From: Rhodobiaceae bacterium
GTDB taxonomy: Bacteria; Pseudomonadota; Alphaproteobacteria; RS24
Direction of reading: 5' to 3'
DNA length: 41,925 nt
Assembly: GCA_018660505.1 (NCBI GenBank)
Contig: JABJKE010000015.1
Coordinates: forward strand, 1-41,925
Shown here: in pieces, positions 8,691 to 16,594 of the stretch
How the letters are laid out: every line of letters begins with the position of its first letter
Position numbering within the stretch: the stretch's first letter is position 1
Notes under the pieces: generated by a model
Database searches by the model: none
Seen by the model: only the letters and a program-made list of their open reading frames with translations
What the model was told of the DNA's origin: nothing
Made by a program: the position numbers and the translations under genes

Positions 8691-10136
8691 CTAGCGACGC
8701 CAGAAGCTGGGCACGAACATAACTAAAATGGTTAGAAATTCGAGCCGTCCGAGCAACATGCCAAAGCTCAACACCCATTTGGCACTATCGGGCAGGCCGG
8801 CATAAGTCCCCGTGGGGCCAATCTCTGGGCCCAATCCGGGCCCCACATTGGCGATGGCAGCCGCCGAGGCCGATAGGGCGGTCAACGGGTCGAGCCCCAT
8901 CAGGCTCAAGGCGATGGCGATGGCCGAGAACGATAGAATGAAAATCAGAACAAAAGCGACGACGGAATTGGCCACTTCATCGCCGAGCGGGCGGCCATTA
9001 TAGCGGATGACAAAAACCCCATTGGGCAGCGTCAATTGGCGAATATAGCGCCAACCCGCTTTGATGATGACTTGCAGGCGAAAGATTTTTAACCCGCAAG
9101 ACGTTGAGCCCGCGCAACCGCCGATGAAGGTAAGAATGAAAAACAGCGCAATCGCGAACGGCCCCCATTCGCCATAATCTGTGGTGACATAACCCGTGCC
9201 AGTTAAAATAGAAGTGGTGTTAAAGGCTGCCGATAGCAGGGCCGACGTGCCAATTTCCACGCCTTGGCTGAGTTGATAGCCCCACATGGCCAAAGTGGCG
9301 CACAAGGCGATGGCCAAGAAAGTGCGGATTTGCGCGTCTTGCACAAATTTATCGAACTTGCGGTTGACCAATTGCAAATAGGCGACAAAGGGCAGCGAGG
9401 AGGCCAGCATAAACACCACGGCGACGACGGATACCGATGGCGAAAACGCGGCGAAACTCTCGTTATGGGTGGAGAAACCGCCGGTGGCGATGGTGGTCAT
9501 CGCATGGGCGATGGCATCGAAAACACTCATGCCCGCCAAAATATAGGCGGTGACACAAAACAGCGTAATGGCAAAATAAAGCCGCGTAATCGAGCCGGCG
9601 ATTTGCGCCGTGCGCGGCAAAATCTTCTCCGAAGTGTCCGAGCTTTCCAGACGGAACAATTGCATGCCCCCGACATTGAGCATCGGCAAAACCGATATCG
9701 CCATCACAATAATGCCAATACCGCCAAACCATTGCAGCAAGGCGCGCCATAATAAAATGCCTGGCGGCGCGTCTTCCAAATTGGTGATAATCGTGGCTCC
9801 GGTTGTGGTCAGGCCCGACATGGCTTCAAAAAACGCATCCGTATAGCTCAGGTCTAAATCGCCAAAAGCAAAAGGCAGAGCCGCAAAGCCGGTCAGCCCC
9901 AACCACGAGAGGCTGGTCAGCAAAAACGCCTGTTTGACCGAAAGCGGCGGCAGCGTGCCGCGATTGGTGAGAATGAGCGCGCCAGAAATAAATCCGGTGA
10001 CCAAAGCGCTGGCCACAAAAACTTGCCAGCCAGCGTGTCCGCTTGCGGCATCCGCCAAAGCTGGCAATATCATGCCCAAGGCGACCGCAGAGAGCAGCAG
10101 GCCGAGAATGAAAAATATGGTTCGATTGTCGCGCAT
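8691..10136 (-). CDS. trkH: Potassium uptake protein TrkH
   Basis: TrkH is the membrane subunit of a K+ uptake system that normally works with the NAD-binding regulator TrkA (not in this window). Its 481 residues fit the family. Four pore repeats can be followed: EAMSGLTTTGATI, the MTTIATGGFSTHN loop, LLSAAFNTTSILTGTGYVTTDY and the last repeat around AAIANVGPGLGPEIGPTG. The glycines of the selectivity filter are in TTTGAT, IATGGFS, TGTGYV and NVGPG. GCAGSTSCGLKIFR is a family hallmark. It starts 3 bp after the apaG stop, so metZ, apaG and trkH are likely co-transcribed. Confidence 0.93.
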   Translation of the reverse strand: MRDNRTIFFILGLLLSAVALGMILPALADAASGHAGWQVFVASALVTGFISGALILTNRGTLPPLSVKQAFLLTSLSWLGLTGFAALPFAFGDLDLSYTDAFFEAMSGLTTTGATIITNLEDAPPGILLWRALLQWFGGIGIIVMAISVLPMLNVGGMQLFRLESSDTSEKILPRTAQIAGSITRLYFAITLFCVTAYILAGMSVFDAIAHAMTTIATGGFSTHNESFAAFSPSVSVVAVVFMLASSLPFVAYLQLVNRKFDKFVQDAQIRTFLAIALCATLAMWGYQLSQGVEIGTSALLSAAFNTTSILTGTGYVTTDYGEWGPFAIALFFILTFIGGCAGSTSCGLKIFRLQVIIKAGWRYIRQLTLPNGVFVIRYNGRPLGDEVANSVVAFVLIFILSFSAIAIALSLMGLDPLTALSASAAAIANVGPGLGPEIGPTGTYAGLPDSAKWVLSFGMLLGRLEFLTILVMFVPSFWRR

Positions 10137-10139
10137 CAG

Positions 10140-10532
10140 CTAGTGCACTTGCGGGGCATCATAGGGGCTATCGAGCGAGAAAGCGGGCACTTCGACATCG
10201 AAGTCATCGCCGTTTTTACTCTGCATATGATAGCTGCCGCGCATGAAACCACTGGCCGTGTTAAGCGGCGTGCCAGACGAATACGTATAGCTTTCCCCAG
10301 GGGACAAAACGGGCTGCTCGCCCACGACGCCAGCGCCGCGCACTTCTTGTCCGCGCCCCATGGCATCGGTGATTTGCCAATATCGATTGAGCAATTGCAC
10401 GGTTTCCTCGCCAATATTTTCGATGGTGATACGATAGGCCCAGACAAAATATTGCTCGTCCGGATCGCTATCTTTTTCCAGAAAATGGGTTTCTACCGAA
10501 ACCGAAATATTGCGCGTAATCGCTTTCACCAT
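10140..10532 (-). CDS. apaG: ApaG protein
   Basis: ApaG is a small single-domain beta-sandwich protein (fibronectin-III-like); its exact function is unclear, with reported links to divalent cation resistance in enterobacteria. The 130 residues match the family. Typical blocks are [41 protein letters not shown], the loop [15 protein letters not shown] and the turn [10 protein letters not shown]. It lies between metZ and trkH on the same strand, 43 bp after metZ. The apaG-metZ neighbourhood is common in alphaproteobacteria. Confidence 0.93.
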   Translation of the reverse strand: MVKAITRNISVSVETHFLEKDSDPDEQYFVWAYRITIENIGEETVQLLNRYWQITDAMGRGQEVRGAGVVGEQPVLSPGESYTYSSGTPLNTASGFMRGSYHMQSKNGDDFDVEVPAFSLDSPYDAPQVH

Positions 10533-10575
10533 GGTTTGCTCTCCAGCCGTGCCTTAGCCTAACGTATTATGAGGC

Positions 10576-11766
10576 CTATGCCAAAACATGAGCCAAAGCT
10601 TGGGCGAAATCATCAACCAGGTCTTGGCCGTCTTCCAGCCCAATCGATAGGCGCAAGACGTTGTCATGGATGCCCAAATCGGCTTTTACGTCGTCGGGCA
10701 ATTTGGCGTGCGTGGTGGTGGCCGGATGGGTGATGAGCGTTTTGGCGTCGCCCAAATTATTGGAAATCAAGGCGATGTCTAACGCATTGGCCAGCGCGAA
10801 GGCTTTTTCTTTGCCGCCCTTTACTTCAAAGGCGATGAGGTTGGAGCCACGGGTCATTTGCTTTTGCGCCAAAGCATATTGCGGATGGCTTTCATGGCCC
10901 GGATAAAACACTTGGCCGATGGCGTCTTGCGCCACTAAAAATTGCGCCACGCGCTCGGCGTTTTGGCAATGCGCCTCGACCCGCAGGGCCAAAGTCTCGA
11001 GCGATTTTAACAATACCCAAGCGTTGAACGGCGCCATTGAGGGGCCCGTCTGGCGAATGAAATTGGCCAGCTCGTCTTTAATGTAAGCTTGGCTGCCCAG
11101 CACAATGCCGCCCAGACAGCGGCCCTGTCCGTCGATATGTTTGGTGGCTGAATAGACCACCATATCGGCGCCAAATTGAAACGGCTTTTGCAGCACGGGG
11201 GTCGCAAAAACATTGTCGACGACCAGTCGCGCGCCCGCCGCATGGGCGATATCGGCCACGCTTTGCATATCGATAATCTCGAGCAAAGGATTGCTTGGCG
11301 TCTCTAGAAAGAACACTTTGGTTTCGGGGCGCACGGCCTGCTGCCAGGCGTCTAAATCTGTGCCATCGACCAATGTGCAGGCGACGCCGAATTTCGGCAT
11401 CAGGGTTTCCACCACATAGCGGCACGAGCCAAAAAGCGCGCGCGCCGCCACAATATGGTCGCCGGCTTGCAATTGGCTCATCAGGCAGGCAGTCACGGCC
11501 GCCATGCCGGTGGCGGTGGCGCGCGCATCTTCGGCGCCCGCGCCTTCCAGCGCCATCATGCGGGTTTCGAAAGCGCGCACGGTCGGATTGCCGAAACGCG
11601 CGTATATATAGCCATCTTCTTCTTCCTTGAAGCGGGCCTCGGCTTGTTCGGCGCTGTCATAAACAAAGCCAGACGTCAGATAGAGCGCCTCGGAGGTCTC
11701 GCCAAAGTGCGAGCGCGACCCACCGCCATGGATAAGCTGCGTTTGCGCTGACCAATTTTTCTTCAC
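10576..11766 (-). CDS. metZ: O-succinylhomoserine sulfhydrylase
   Basis: This PLP enzyme of the Cys/Met metabolism family makes homocysteine from O-succinylhomoserine and sulfide, the direct sulfhydrylation route to methionine. It has 396 residues. The N-terminal TQLIHGGGSRSHFGETSEAL block, YARFGNPTV, TATGMAAVTA, VVDNVFATP and the PLP lysine at about residue 209 in SATKH are visible. The start is GTG, 6 nt after a perfect AGGAG. The leader carries a SAM-II riboswitch, a terminator and a hairpin just before the ribosome site, so expression should fall when SAM is high. It heads the metZ-apaG-trkH group. O-acetylhomoserine as substrate is an alternative that sequence alone cannot exclude. Confidence 0.92.
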   Translation of the reverse strand: MKKNWSAQTQLIHGGGSRSHFGETSEALYLTSGFVYDSAEQAEARFKEEEDGYIYARFGNPTVRAFETRMMALEGAGAEDARATATGMAAVTACLMSQLQAGDHIVAARALFGSCRYVVETLMPKFGVACTLVDGTDLDAWQQAVRPETKVFFLETPSNPLLEIIDMQSVADIAHAAGARLVVDNVFATPVLQKPFQFGADMVVYSATKHIDGQGRCLGGIVLGSQAYIKDELANFIRQTGPSMAPFNAWVLLKSLETLALRVEAHCQNAERVAQFLVAQDAIGQVFYPGHESHPQYALAQKQMTRGSNLIAFEVKGGKEKAFALANALDIALISNNLGDAKTLITHPATTTHAKLPDDVKADLGIHDNVLRLSIGLEDGQDLVDDFAQALAHVLA

Positions 11767-11782
11767 CTTTTGCTCCTATACC

Positions 11783-11803
11783 CCCGCGAGGTTTTCTCGC
11801 GGG
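11783..11803 (-). promoter_or_regulatory. GC-rich hairpin next to the metZ ribosome-binding site
   Basis: An 8-bp perfect stem (CCCGCGAG / CTCGCGGG) with a 5-nt loop sits 5 bp before the AGGAG of metZ. No T run follows it, so it is not a second terminator. It may control access to the ribosome site or protect the processed 5' end. Confidence 0.5.
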
Positions 11804-11806
11804 CAT

Positions 11807-11830
11807 AAAAAAACCGACCCAAAGGCCGGT
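11807..11830 (-). terminator. Intrinsic terminator in the metZ leader (attenuator)
   Basis: On the minus strand ACCGGCC pairs with GGTCGGT (one G-U pair) and the stem is followed by seven T. It lies 12 bp after the SAM-II aptamer and before the metZ ribosome site, the position of a transcription attenuator controlled by the aptamer. Confidence 0.7.
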
Positions 11831-11842
11831 GCCCCGGCGTGA

Positions 11843-11893
11843 TTTAGCGTTTATTTAACGTGGTCGCAAGCCAGCCGGCTCAAATCTCCACAA
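11843..11893 (-). ncRNA. SAM-II riboswitch aptamer (metA motif) upstream of metZ
   Basis: On the minus strand GTGG (11891-11888) opens a stem that closes with CCAC. Between them are AGATTTG and GGCTTGC, and after them come the conserved CACGTTAAATAAA and the terminal CGCTAAA. These blocks, in this order and spacing of about 50 nt, are the conserved core of the SAM-II pseudoknot, which binds S-adenosylmethionine and is largely found before methionine genes in alphaproteobacteria. The position just before metZ agrees. Recognised by eye; a covariance-model search with Rfam RF00521 would settle it. Confidence 0.88.
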
Positions 11894-11901
11894 GTCGGGG
11901 A

Positions 11902-11930
11902 AACATGTCGAAAATTAGCTGTCGCGTCAA
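11902..11930 (-). promoter_or_regulatory. Candidate metZ promoter
   Basis: On the minus strand TTGACG (11930-11925) is followed after 17 bp by CATGTT (11907-11902). Transcription would begin near 11895, immediately before the SAM-II aptamer, which is where a riboswitch promoter should be. The -35 is good and the -10 is weak. Confidence 0.5.
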
Positions 11931-11957
11931 GACATTATGATAATTTGCGCGTAAGAT
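11929..11957 (+). promoter_or_regulatory. Candidate dcd promoter, back to back with the metZ promoter
   Basis: AAGACA (11929-11934), 17 bp, TAAGAT (11952-11957). Its -35 shares two bases with the -35 of the opposite metZ promoter, so RNA polymerase could probably occupy only one of them at a time. Confidence 0.4.
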
Positions 11958-11965
11958 AGCTATCT
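11954..11965. promoter_or_regulatory. 12-bp perfect palindrome at the dcd start region
   Basis: AGATAGCTATCT is fully self-complementary. It begins inside the proposed -10 of dcd and covers the expected transcription start. This is where a dimeric repressor would bind, but no regulator can be named. Confidence 0.4.
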
Positions 11966-12004
11966 GAGATTCGTCTCCCCGCCGTCGCAAACCACGAGAA
12001 GTCC

Positions 12005-13171
12005 ATGAGTGAAGAGCCGCAAACCGAACCGCTTTTTCCCGTTGAGGAAGACGCCAAAATACCTCTCATGACCAAGGGGCAAACCCATGCGGTCGGTATT
12101 TTGCCGGCCCATGGCATTGCCAATATGGTGCGCGAGAAACAAATCTGGGCGTCGGGCGGGGTTTTGGACGAACAAATTCAACCCGCCAGCCTCGACTTGC
12201 GCTTGGGCGAGCAAGCTTATCGTGTGCGCGCCAGTTTTTTGCCTGGCGAAAAAGGCACCGTGGCCGAGAAACTGAAACAATTGGCCTATCATAAAGTCGA
12301 TTTGAAAAATGGCGCCGTGTTAGAAACCGATTGCGTGTATTTGGTACCGCTGATGGAGGCGGTTAATTTACCGACGCGCACCACGGGGTTTGCCAATCCG
12401 AAAAGCTCTACCGGACGCATCGATGTGTTCACCCGCCTGATTACCGATTTCGGCACAGAGTTCGACAAAGTGCCGGCTGGCTATAAAGGGCATTTATATC
12501 TCGAAGTGAGCCCGCGCACGTTTCCTATTTTGGTTCGCACGGGATCGAAATTATCGCAATTGCGGTTTCGCCGCGGCGCCCCCTCGCATTCGGATGCGGA
12601 GCTGAAACGCTTGCACGAAGATATGGGGCTGGTGGATGGCCCGGCCAACATTGATGGCGGCTTGGGACTATCGATTGATTTGCAGGGCGATAAGCAAACC
12701 AGTTTGGTGGGCTATCGGGCCAAGCGCCATGCCGGGCTTATTGATGTAGATAAGCTGGCGGCTTTGCCGATTGCGCAATTTTGGGAGCCGATGTATCGCG
12801 ATGATTTGGGTCATATTATTCTCGACCCCGATGAATTTTATATTCTGGCGTCGCGCGAGGCGGTCACGATTCCGGCCAGTCATGCAGCAGAAATGATGCC
12901 GTTCAATCCTTTGGTTGGCGAGTTTCGGGTGCATTATGCGGGCTTTTTTGACCCCGGCTTTGGCGCCGCCGAGGCCAATGGCAAAGGCTCGCGCGCCGTG
13001 CTTGAAGTGCGCTCGCGCGAAGTACCCTTTATTCTTGAGCACGGGCAAATTATCGGCCGCTTGGTCTATGAACGCCTGACCGATTTACCCGAAACGCTTT
13101 ATGGGGCCGGGCTCAACTCCAATTATCAGGCGCAAGGCCTGAAATTGTCGAAGCATTTCAAGCAGGCGTAA
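12005..13171 (+). CDS. dcd: 2'-deoxycytidine 5'-triphosphate deaminase, long alphaproteobacterial form
   Basis: It deaminates dCTP to dUTP and so supplies dUMP for thymidylate synthesis. At 388 residues it is about twice the classical 190-residue Dcd and corresponds to the long form found in alphaproteobacteria. The N-terminal half has VLDEQIQPASLDLRLG and the catalytic-type block NPKSSTGRIDVFTRL; a second dUTPase-like half contains HIILDPDEFYILASREAVTIP and GFFDPGFG, the C-terminal loop usual in the family. The ATG at 12005 has only a weak GAGAAG before it. Divergent from metZ, and followed after 1 bp by the lrgA-like gene. Confidence 0.92.
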   Translation: MSEEPQTEPLFPVEEDAKIPLMTKGQTHAVGILPAHGIANMVREKQIWASGGVLDEQIQPASLDLRLGEQAYRVRASFLPGEKGTVAEKLKQLAYHKVDLKNGAVLETDCVYLVPLMEAVNLPTRTTGFANPKSSTGRIDVFTRLITDFGTEFDKVPAGYKGHLYLEVSPRTFPILVRTGSKLSQLRFRRGAPSHSDAELKRLHEDMGLVDGPANIDGGLGLSIDLQGDKQTSLVGYRAKRHAGLIDVDKLAALPIAQFWEPMYRDDLGHIILDPDEFYILASREAVTIPASHAAEMMPFNPLVGEFRVHYAGFFDPGFGAAEANGKGSRAVLEVRSREVPFILEHGQIIGRLVYERLTDLPETLYGAGLNSNYQAQGLKLSKHFKQA

Positions 13172-13172
13172 C

Positions 13173-13556
13173 ATGCAGATTATCCTTGGGATTGCCTGGC
13201 TTTGCCTCAGCCTTCTGGCGGGGGAAGCGGTGAAAGATATCGCGCAGCTGGCGATTCCGGCACCGGTTTTGGCGGTGGTTATATTGGTCGCTGTGCTGGG
13301 CCTCTATGGCCGCGTGCCAGAGGGGTTGCGTCTGGTGGCAGAGTTTTTACTGCGCCATATGGCCCTGTTTTTCATTCCGGTTCTCGTGGGCATGCTGGCT
13401 CTGTCGGAAAGGCTCGGCGAGATTTTACTGCCTTTGAGCCTCATCCTTATTGTCTCGACCGTGGTGCCTTTGTTGGTCACGGCGTGGATTTTTCAAAAAC
13501 TGGCGCCGCCGATGGATGCCGCGAAGCCGGAGGAGCCCAAGCATGAGGCTGACTGA
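13173..13556 (+). CDS. CidA/LrgA family membrane protein
   Basis: A 127-residue protein with four predicted membrane segments, starting 1 bp after the dcd stop. The blocks PAPVLAVVILVAVL and ALFFIPVLVGMLAL are typical of LrgA/CidA. In staphylococci this family is compared with phage holins and linked to murein hydrolase control and cell death; in Gram-negative bacteria a role in small organic acid or glycolate transport with LrgB has been proposed. The C-terminal tail is charged and overlaps the start of the lrgB-like gene by 14 bp, so the two are made together. Confidence 0.85.
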   Translation: MQIILGIAWLCLSLLAGEAVKDIAQLAIPAPVLAVVILVAVLGLYGRVPEGLRLVAEFLLRHMALFFIPVLVGMLALSERLGEILLPLSLILIVSTVVPLLVTAWIFQKLAPPMDAAKPEEPKHEAD

Positions 13557-14247
13557 GCTCCCCGCCTGGCCGGGCCTTGAAGGCCTGTTTTGGCTTTTGC
13601 TGACGCTGGCGCTTTATCGCGGCCTATCGATACTGCGGGCGCGCCTGCAAGAAACCGCTTGGGCGCAGCCGTTAATCTGGGGCGCGATTATCCTTTGTGC
13701 CCTATTGCTTGGGTTGGATATTGACTTGGCGCGCTATCAATTGGGCGGCGATTGGTTGATTTACACTCTGGCTTTATCGACGGTCTCCATCGGCGTGCCG
13801 ATTTACGACAATCGCCATGTTATTCGCGCCGCCGCCGTTCCCTTTGTAACGGCCATGGGTTTGGGCTCGGTGCTGGCGGCGGGCTCGGCTGTCGCGATGG
13901 CCGGCTGGCTAGATTTTGATGCGGCTTTGCGCGCCACTTTGGCCACCAAATCGATTACCTCGCCGATGGCCTTTGGCGTGGCCGATGAAATTGGCGGCCT
14001 GCCGGTTCTGGCCATGGGGGTGGTTATTGTCACGGGCAATTTCGGGGTTTTGGTCGCGCCGAAAATTTTTGCCACTTTTGGCCTCACAGACGAGCGCGCA
14101 CAAGGCTTGGCGTTGGGCGTTGTCACCCATGGGATTGGCACGGCCGAAGCGGTGCGCCGCTCGGCCTTGATGGGCAGTTTTGCCGGGCTTGCGATGGGCG
14201 TCAACGGCGTGTTGACCAGCCTTATTTTGCCGTTTGTTTTTTTATAG
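13543..14247 (+). CDS. LrgB family membrane protein
   Basis: The partner of the preceding LrgA-like protein. From the ATG at 13543 it has 234 residues and about seven hydrophobic segments. Diagnostic blocks are LSTVSIGVPIYDN, LATKSITSPMAFGVADEIGG and GVVTHGIGTAEAVRRS. The start has GGAGGAG about 8 nt upstream and lies inside the lrgA-like gene; the longer open frame from 13450 is only a shadow. The 3' end overlaps the convergent glycosyltransferase gene by 26 bp. Plant and bacterial relatives export glycolate or similar acids, but here the function is not proven. Confidence 0.87.
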   Translation: MRLTELPAWPGLEGLFWLLLTLALYRGLSILRARLQETAWAQPLIWGAIILCALLLGLDIDLARYQLGGDWLIYTLALSTVSIGVPIYDNRHVIRAAAVPFVTAMGLGSVLAAGSAVAMAGWLDFDAALRATLATKSITSPMAFGVADEIGGLPVLAMGVVIVTGNFGVLVAPKIFATFGLTDERAQGLALGVVTHGIGTAEAVRRSALMGSFAGLAMGVNGVLTSLILPFVFL

Positions 14248-15634
14248 CCGGCCATCGCGCCCTTTTGTCGGGCAGCTGGCCGGCATAGGGTTGATGGGCC
14301 GACTTAAGCCAAGATAATTGCCCCAACGCCATGCGCTTCATGGCGTTGAGAAAGGCCGGCACCGTCATCAGCCAGTAAATCGGATGACCCAGCCCCAGCC
14401 AAATACGGTTGGCAATACCGCCCGATGGCACGAGGCAAAGCAATACCAGCCATAAGAAGAAATAGCCGAGGAAGGGCACCAAGCCGCTCCAAAAATCCGG
14501 CCCGTGGGCGCTAGGGTGCAAAGCGTTTTGTCCAATCCACAAAAGTGCCAAGGCATGGGTGGGGCCACTGATCAAGCGGCCGCTGAGCACCAACATGCAA
14601 ATCAGCCAACGCCAAAGCGGGATGGCCGCGGCCATTGGCGGGCGGCTTTGCACAATTAACGTTTGAATATGGCCAGACAGCCAGCGGGTGCGTTGGCGGT
14701 ACCAAACGCCCAAACTATCGGGGGCGTTTTCCAGCGTGGGCAGGCTTAGGGTTTGGGTATGAAAATTGGCACGCGCCAATTTGACCCCCAGGTCAGCATC
14801 TTCTGTCAGATTATAACTATCCCATCCTCCCAATTGGCGCAGCACGCGGGTGCGGAAATAATTCGACGTGCCGCCCAAAGGCAAAGCGCGCGAGGCGCGG
14901 CTTAAACACGGCAAGAGGACGCGGAATAACATGGCGTATTCTAAAGCGAACTGAGCTTGCATCCAGCGGCCGGGTTTGGCTTGAATTTCCAGCGGCGCTT
15001 GCACGCATGCCAATTGCCCGTCCCCCGCTTTAAAGCGGGCGGCGGCCTCGCGTAATTGTTGCGGATGCGGTTTATCTTCGGCGTCAAATACCACCAGCAG
15101 GTCGCCCGTGGCGCGCGCAAGCGCCCAATTGCAGGCGCGTGGTTTGGTTTTGGGGCCGCCCGTCGGTACGCTCATAATTTGGCAAAAGCTTGGCCAAGCG
15201 GTCGCAATGGCCGCTTGTGCGGTTTCGCGATCATCCGCTTCGATGAGCAGTAAGGCCTGCAATTTGGCCGCCGGATACTCGAGCGCACGGAGCATTTCAG
15301 CCAATTGCGCCATCATATTGGCCTCTTGATAGACCGGCAGGAGTATCGTGATGCGTGGCAATCTACCCGTTATCGAGGCCAGCACGGGCGGCTCTTGCGG
15401 TTTTGTCCAATGGGCGAAACCAAGCTGTGTTGCGCCCACTAAAATGGGTATCCAAGATATCACCGTCAGACCATAGAGGGCCTGCAGCAGCCAATAATAA
15501 TCTTGCTGCCAAACCAGCCCAAAGCTGATGCCCGCCACGACCAGAAAAATTGGCAAATAGAGGCGTGCGTCTTGGCAGCTTACGGGTGTGAAACTTGAGG
15601 AAAGCTGGGCTTGGGGAGGGGGGAAATTTTGCAT
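14222..15634 (-). CDS. Membrane glycosyltransferase, family 2
   Basis: A processive-type GT-A enzyme of the inner membrane that would transfer a sugar from an activated donor to a lipid or polysaccharide. From the ATG at 15634 it has 470 residues; a TTG at 15679 would add 15. Two membrane helices come first, then the catalytic domain with ITILLPVYQEANM, the DAED metal-binding motif in LLVVFDAEDKPHP, GGTSNYF, the NLTEDADLG catalytic region and YRQRTRWLSG, the QxxRW motif of cellulose-synthase-like enzymes. A group of hydrophobic segments ends the protein. No polysaccharide export genes adjoin it, so the product is unknown. It follows the sterol-desaturase-like gene by about 130 bp on the same strand. 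Confidence 0.85.
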   Translation of the reverse strand: MQNFPPPQAQLSSSFTPVSCQDARLYLPIFLVVAGISFGLVWQQDYYWLLQALYGLTVISWIPILVGATQLGFAHWTKPQEPPVLASITGRLPRITILLPVYQEANMMAQLAEMLRALEYPAAKLQALLLIEADDRETAQAAIATAWPSFCQIMSVPTGGPKTKPRACNWALARATGDLLVVFDAEDKPHPQQLREAAARFKAGDGQLACVQAPLEIQAKPGRWMQAQFALEYAMLFRVLLPCLSRASRALPLGGTSNYFRTRVLRQLGGWDSYNLTEDADLGVKLARANFHTQTLSLPTLENAPDSLGVWYRQRTRWLSGHIQTLIVQSRPPMAAAIPLWRWLICMLVLSGRLISGPTHALALLWIGQNALHPSAHGPDFWSGLVPFLGYFFLWLVLLCLVPSGGIANRIWLGLGHPIYWLMTVPAFLNAMKRMALGQLSWLKSAHQPYAGQLPDKRARWPAIKKQTAK

Positions 15635-15763
15635 ATGCCCCAAGCTGGGGCACGGCGGTTGGGCGAGCAAGCAGCCCAAGGTTGACTGCCTTTAGAACTT
15701 CCCTTGAAGCGCGAGAATAGGGCTGTCAGCCCATTTCATACACATGTTTTTCGACTGGCGGCG

Positions 15764-16594
15764 CTAAGTTTTGCGGGCGCTTGGTTTAAAGGGGCGTTGC
15801 AAAGTCTGCACAAAGCCATCGTCGGGCATATCGTCTAGGCCCAAAGCGATGTCGCTATGCGGGCTATCGGGGTGCGCTTTATAGGAGTTAAAAAGAGTGT
15901 CCCAGCCAGAGAGGAAAAAGCCGAAATTTTTGCGGCTCTCGGTCTCTAGGCGCGAATGGTGCAAACGATGCATGTCTGGCGTTACGATGAGTTTTTGCAA
16001 ATAAGCATCCAGACGCCCAAGCGACCAATTGGCATGGTTGAAAAGCGACGCGGCGTTGAGCAAAACTTCAAATAAAATAATCGCCGCGACCGGCACGCCC
16101 AGCGCCATAATGGCCACGGCTTTCACCGCCAAACTGACCAAAGCCTCGCCCGGGTGAAAGCGCACACCCGACGAAACATTGAGGTTTCGGTCGCCATGAT
16201 GGGCGCTATGAAACTTCCAGAAAAAATCTATCTGATGAAACAGACGATGCTGCCAATATAACACCAAATCCAGCAGCACCAGACAGGCGATGAACTCGAC
16301 AAATGGTGGCAAATTTAGCCAGCCCATCAGACCCACCATGGGGTAGGCCGTTAGAAACCAAATGGCCAGCAAGACCAATCCGCCCGGCAAAGCAAAGCGC
16401 AAAATCACGGCGTTTAAAACGCCAAAAGCTAAATTAGAAATAAAATGACGGGCGCTCACCTGCTGGCGACGGCGCGGGCGCAATCGCTCGAGGGCGAGGA
16501 ATAAAATCAACAGGCCAAAAAACACGCCGCTGCGCAAAGCCCCCTCTTGGCTGGTTAAAAATTGGCTGAACCCTGTCATCCCATCGGGCGTCAT
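15764..16594 (-). CDS. Sterol desaturase / fatty acid hydroxylase superfamily protein
   Basis: A membrane di-iron oxygenase of 276 residues. The histidine clusters that bind iron are visible: HRLFH, HSAHH and MHRLHHS, with four to five membrane segments around them. Bacterial members hydroxylate or desaturate lipids, carotenoids or hopanoid-like compounds; the substrate here is unknown. The start codon overlaps the stop of the TerB-like gene (ATGA), so the two are coupled. An ATG at residue 6 is an alternative start. Confidence 0.87.
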   Translation of the reverse strand: MTPDGMTGFSQFLTSQEGALRSGVFFGLLILFLALERLRPRRRQQVSARHFISNLAFGVLNAVILRFALPGGLVLLAIWFLTAYPMVGLMGWLNLPPFVEFIACLVLLDLVLYWQHRLFHQIDFFWKFHSAHHGDRNLNVSSGVRFHPGEALVSLAVKAVAIMALGVPVAAIILFEVLLNAASLFNHANWSLGRLDAYLQKLIVTPDMHRLHHSRLETESRKNFGFFLSGWDTLFNSYKAHPDSPHSDIALGLDDMPDDGFVQTLQRPFKPSARKT

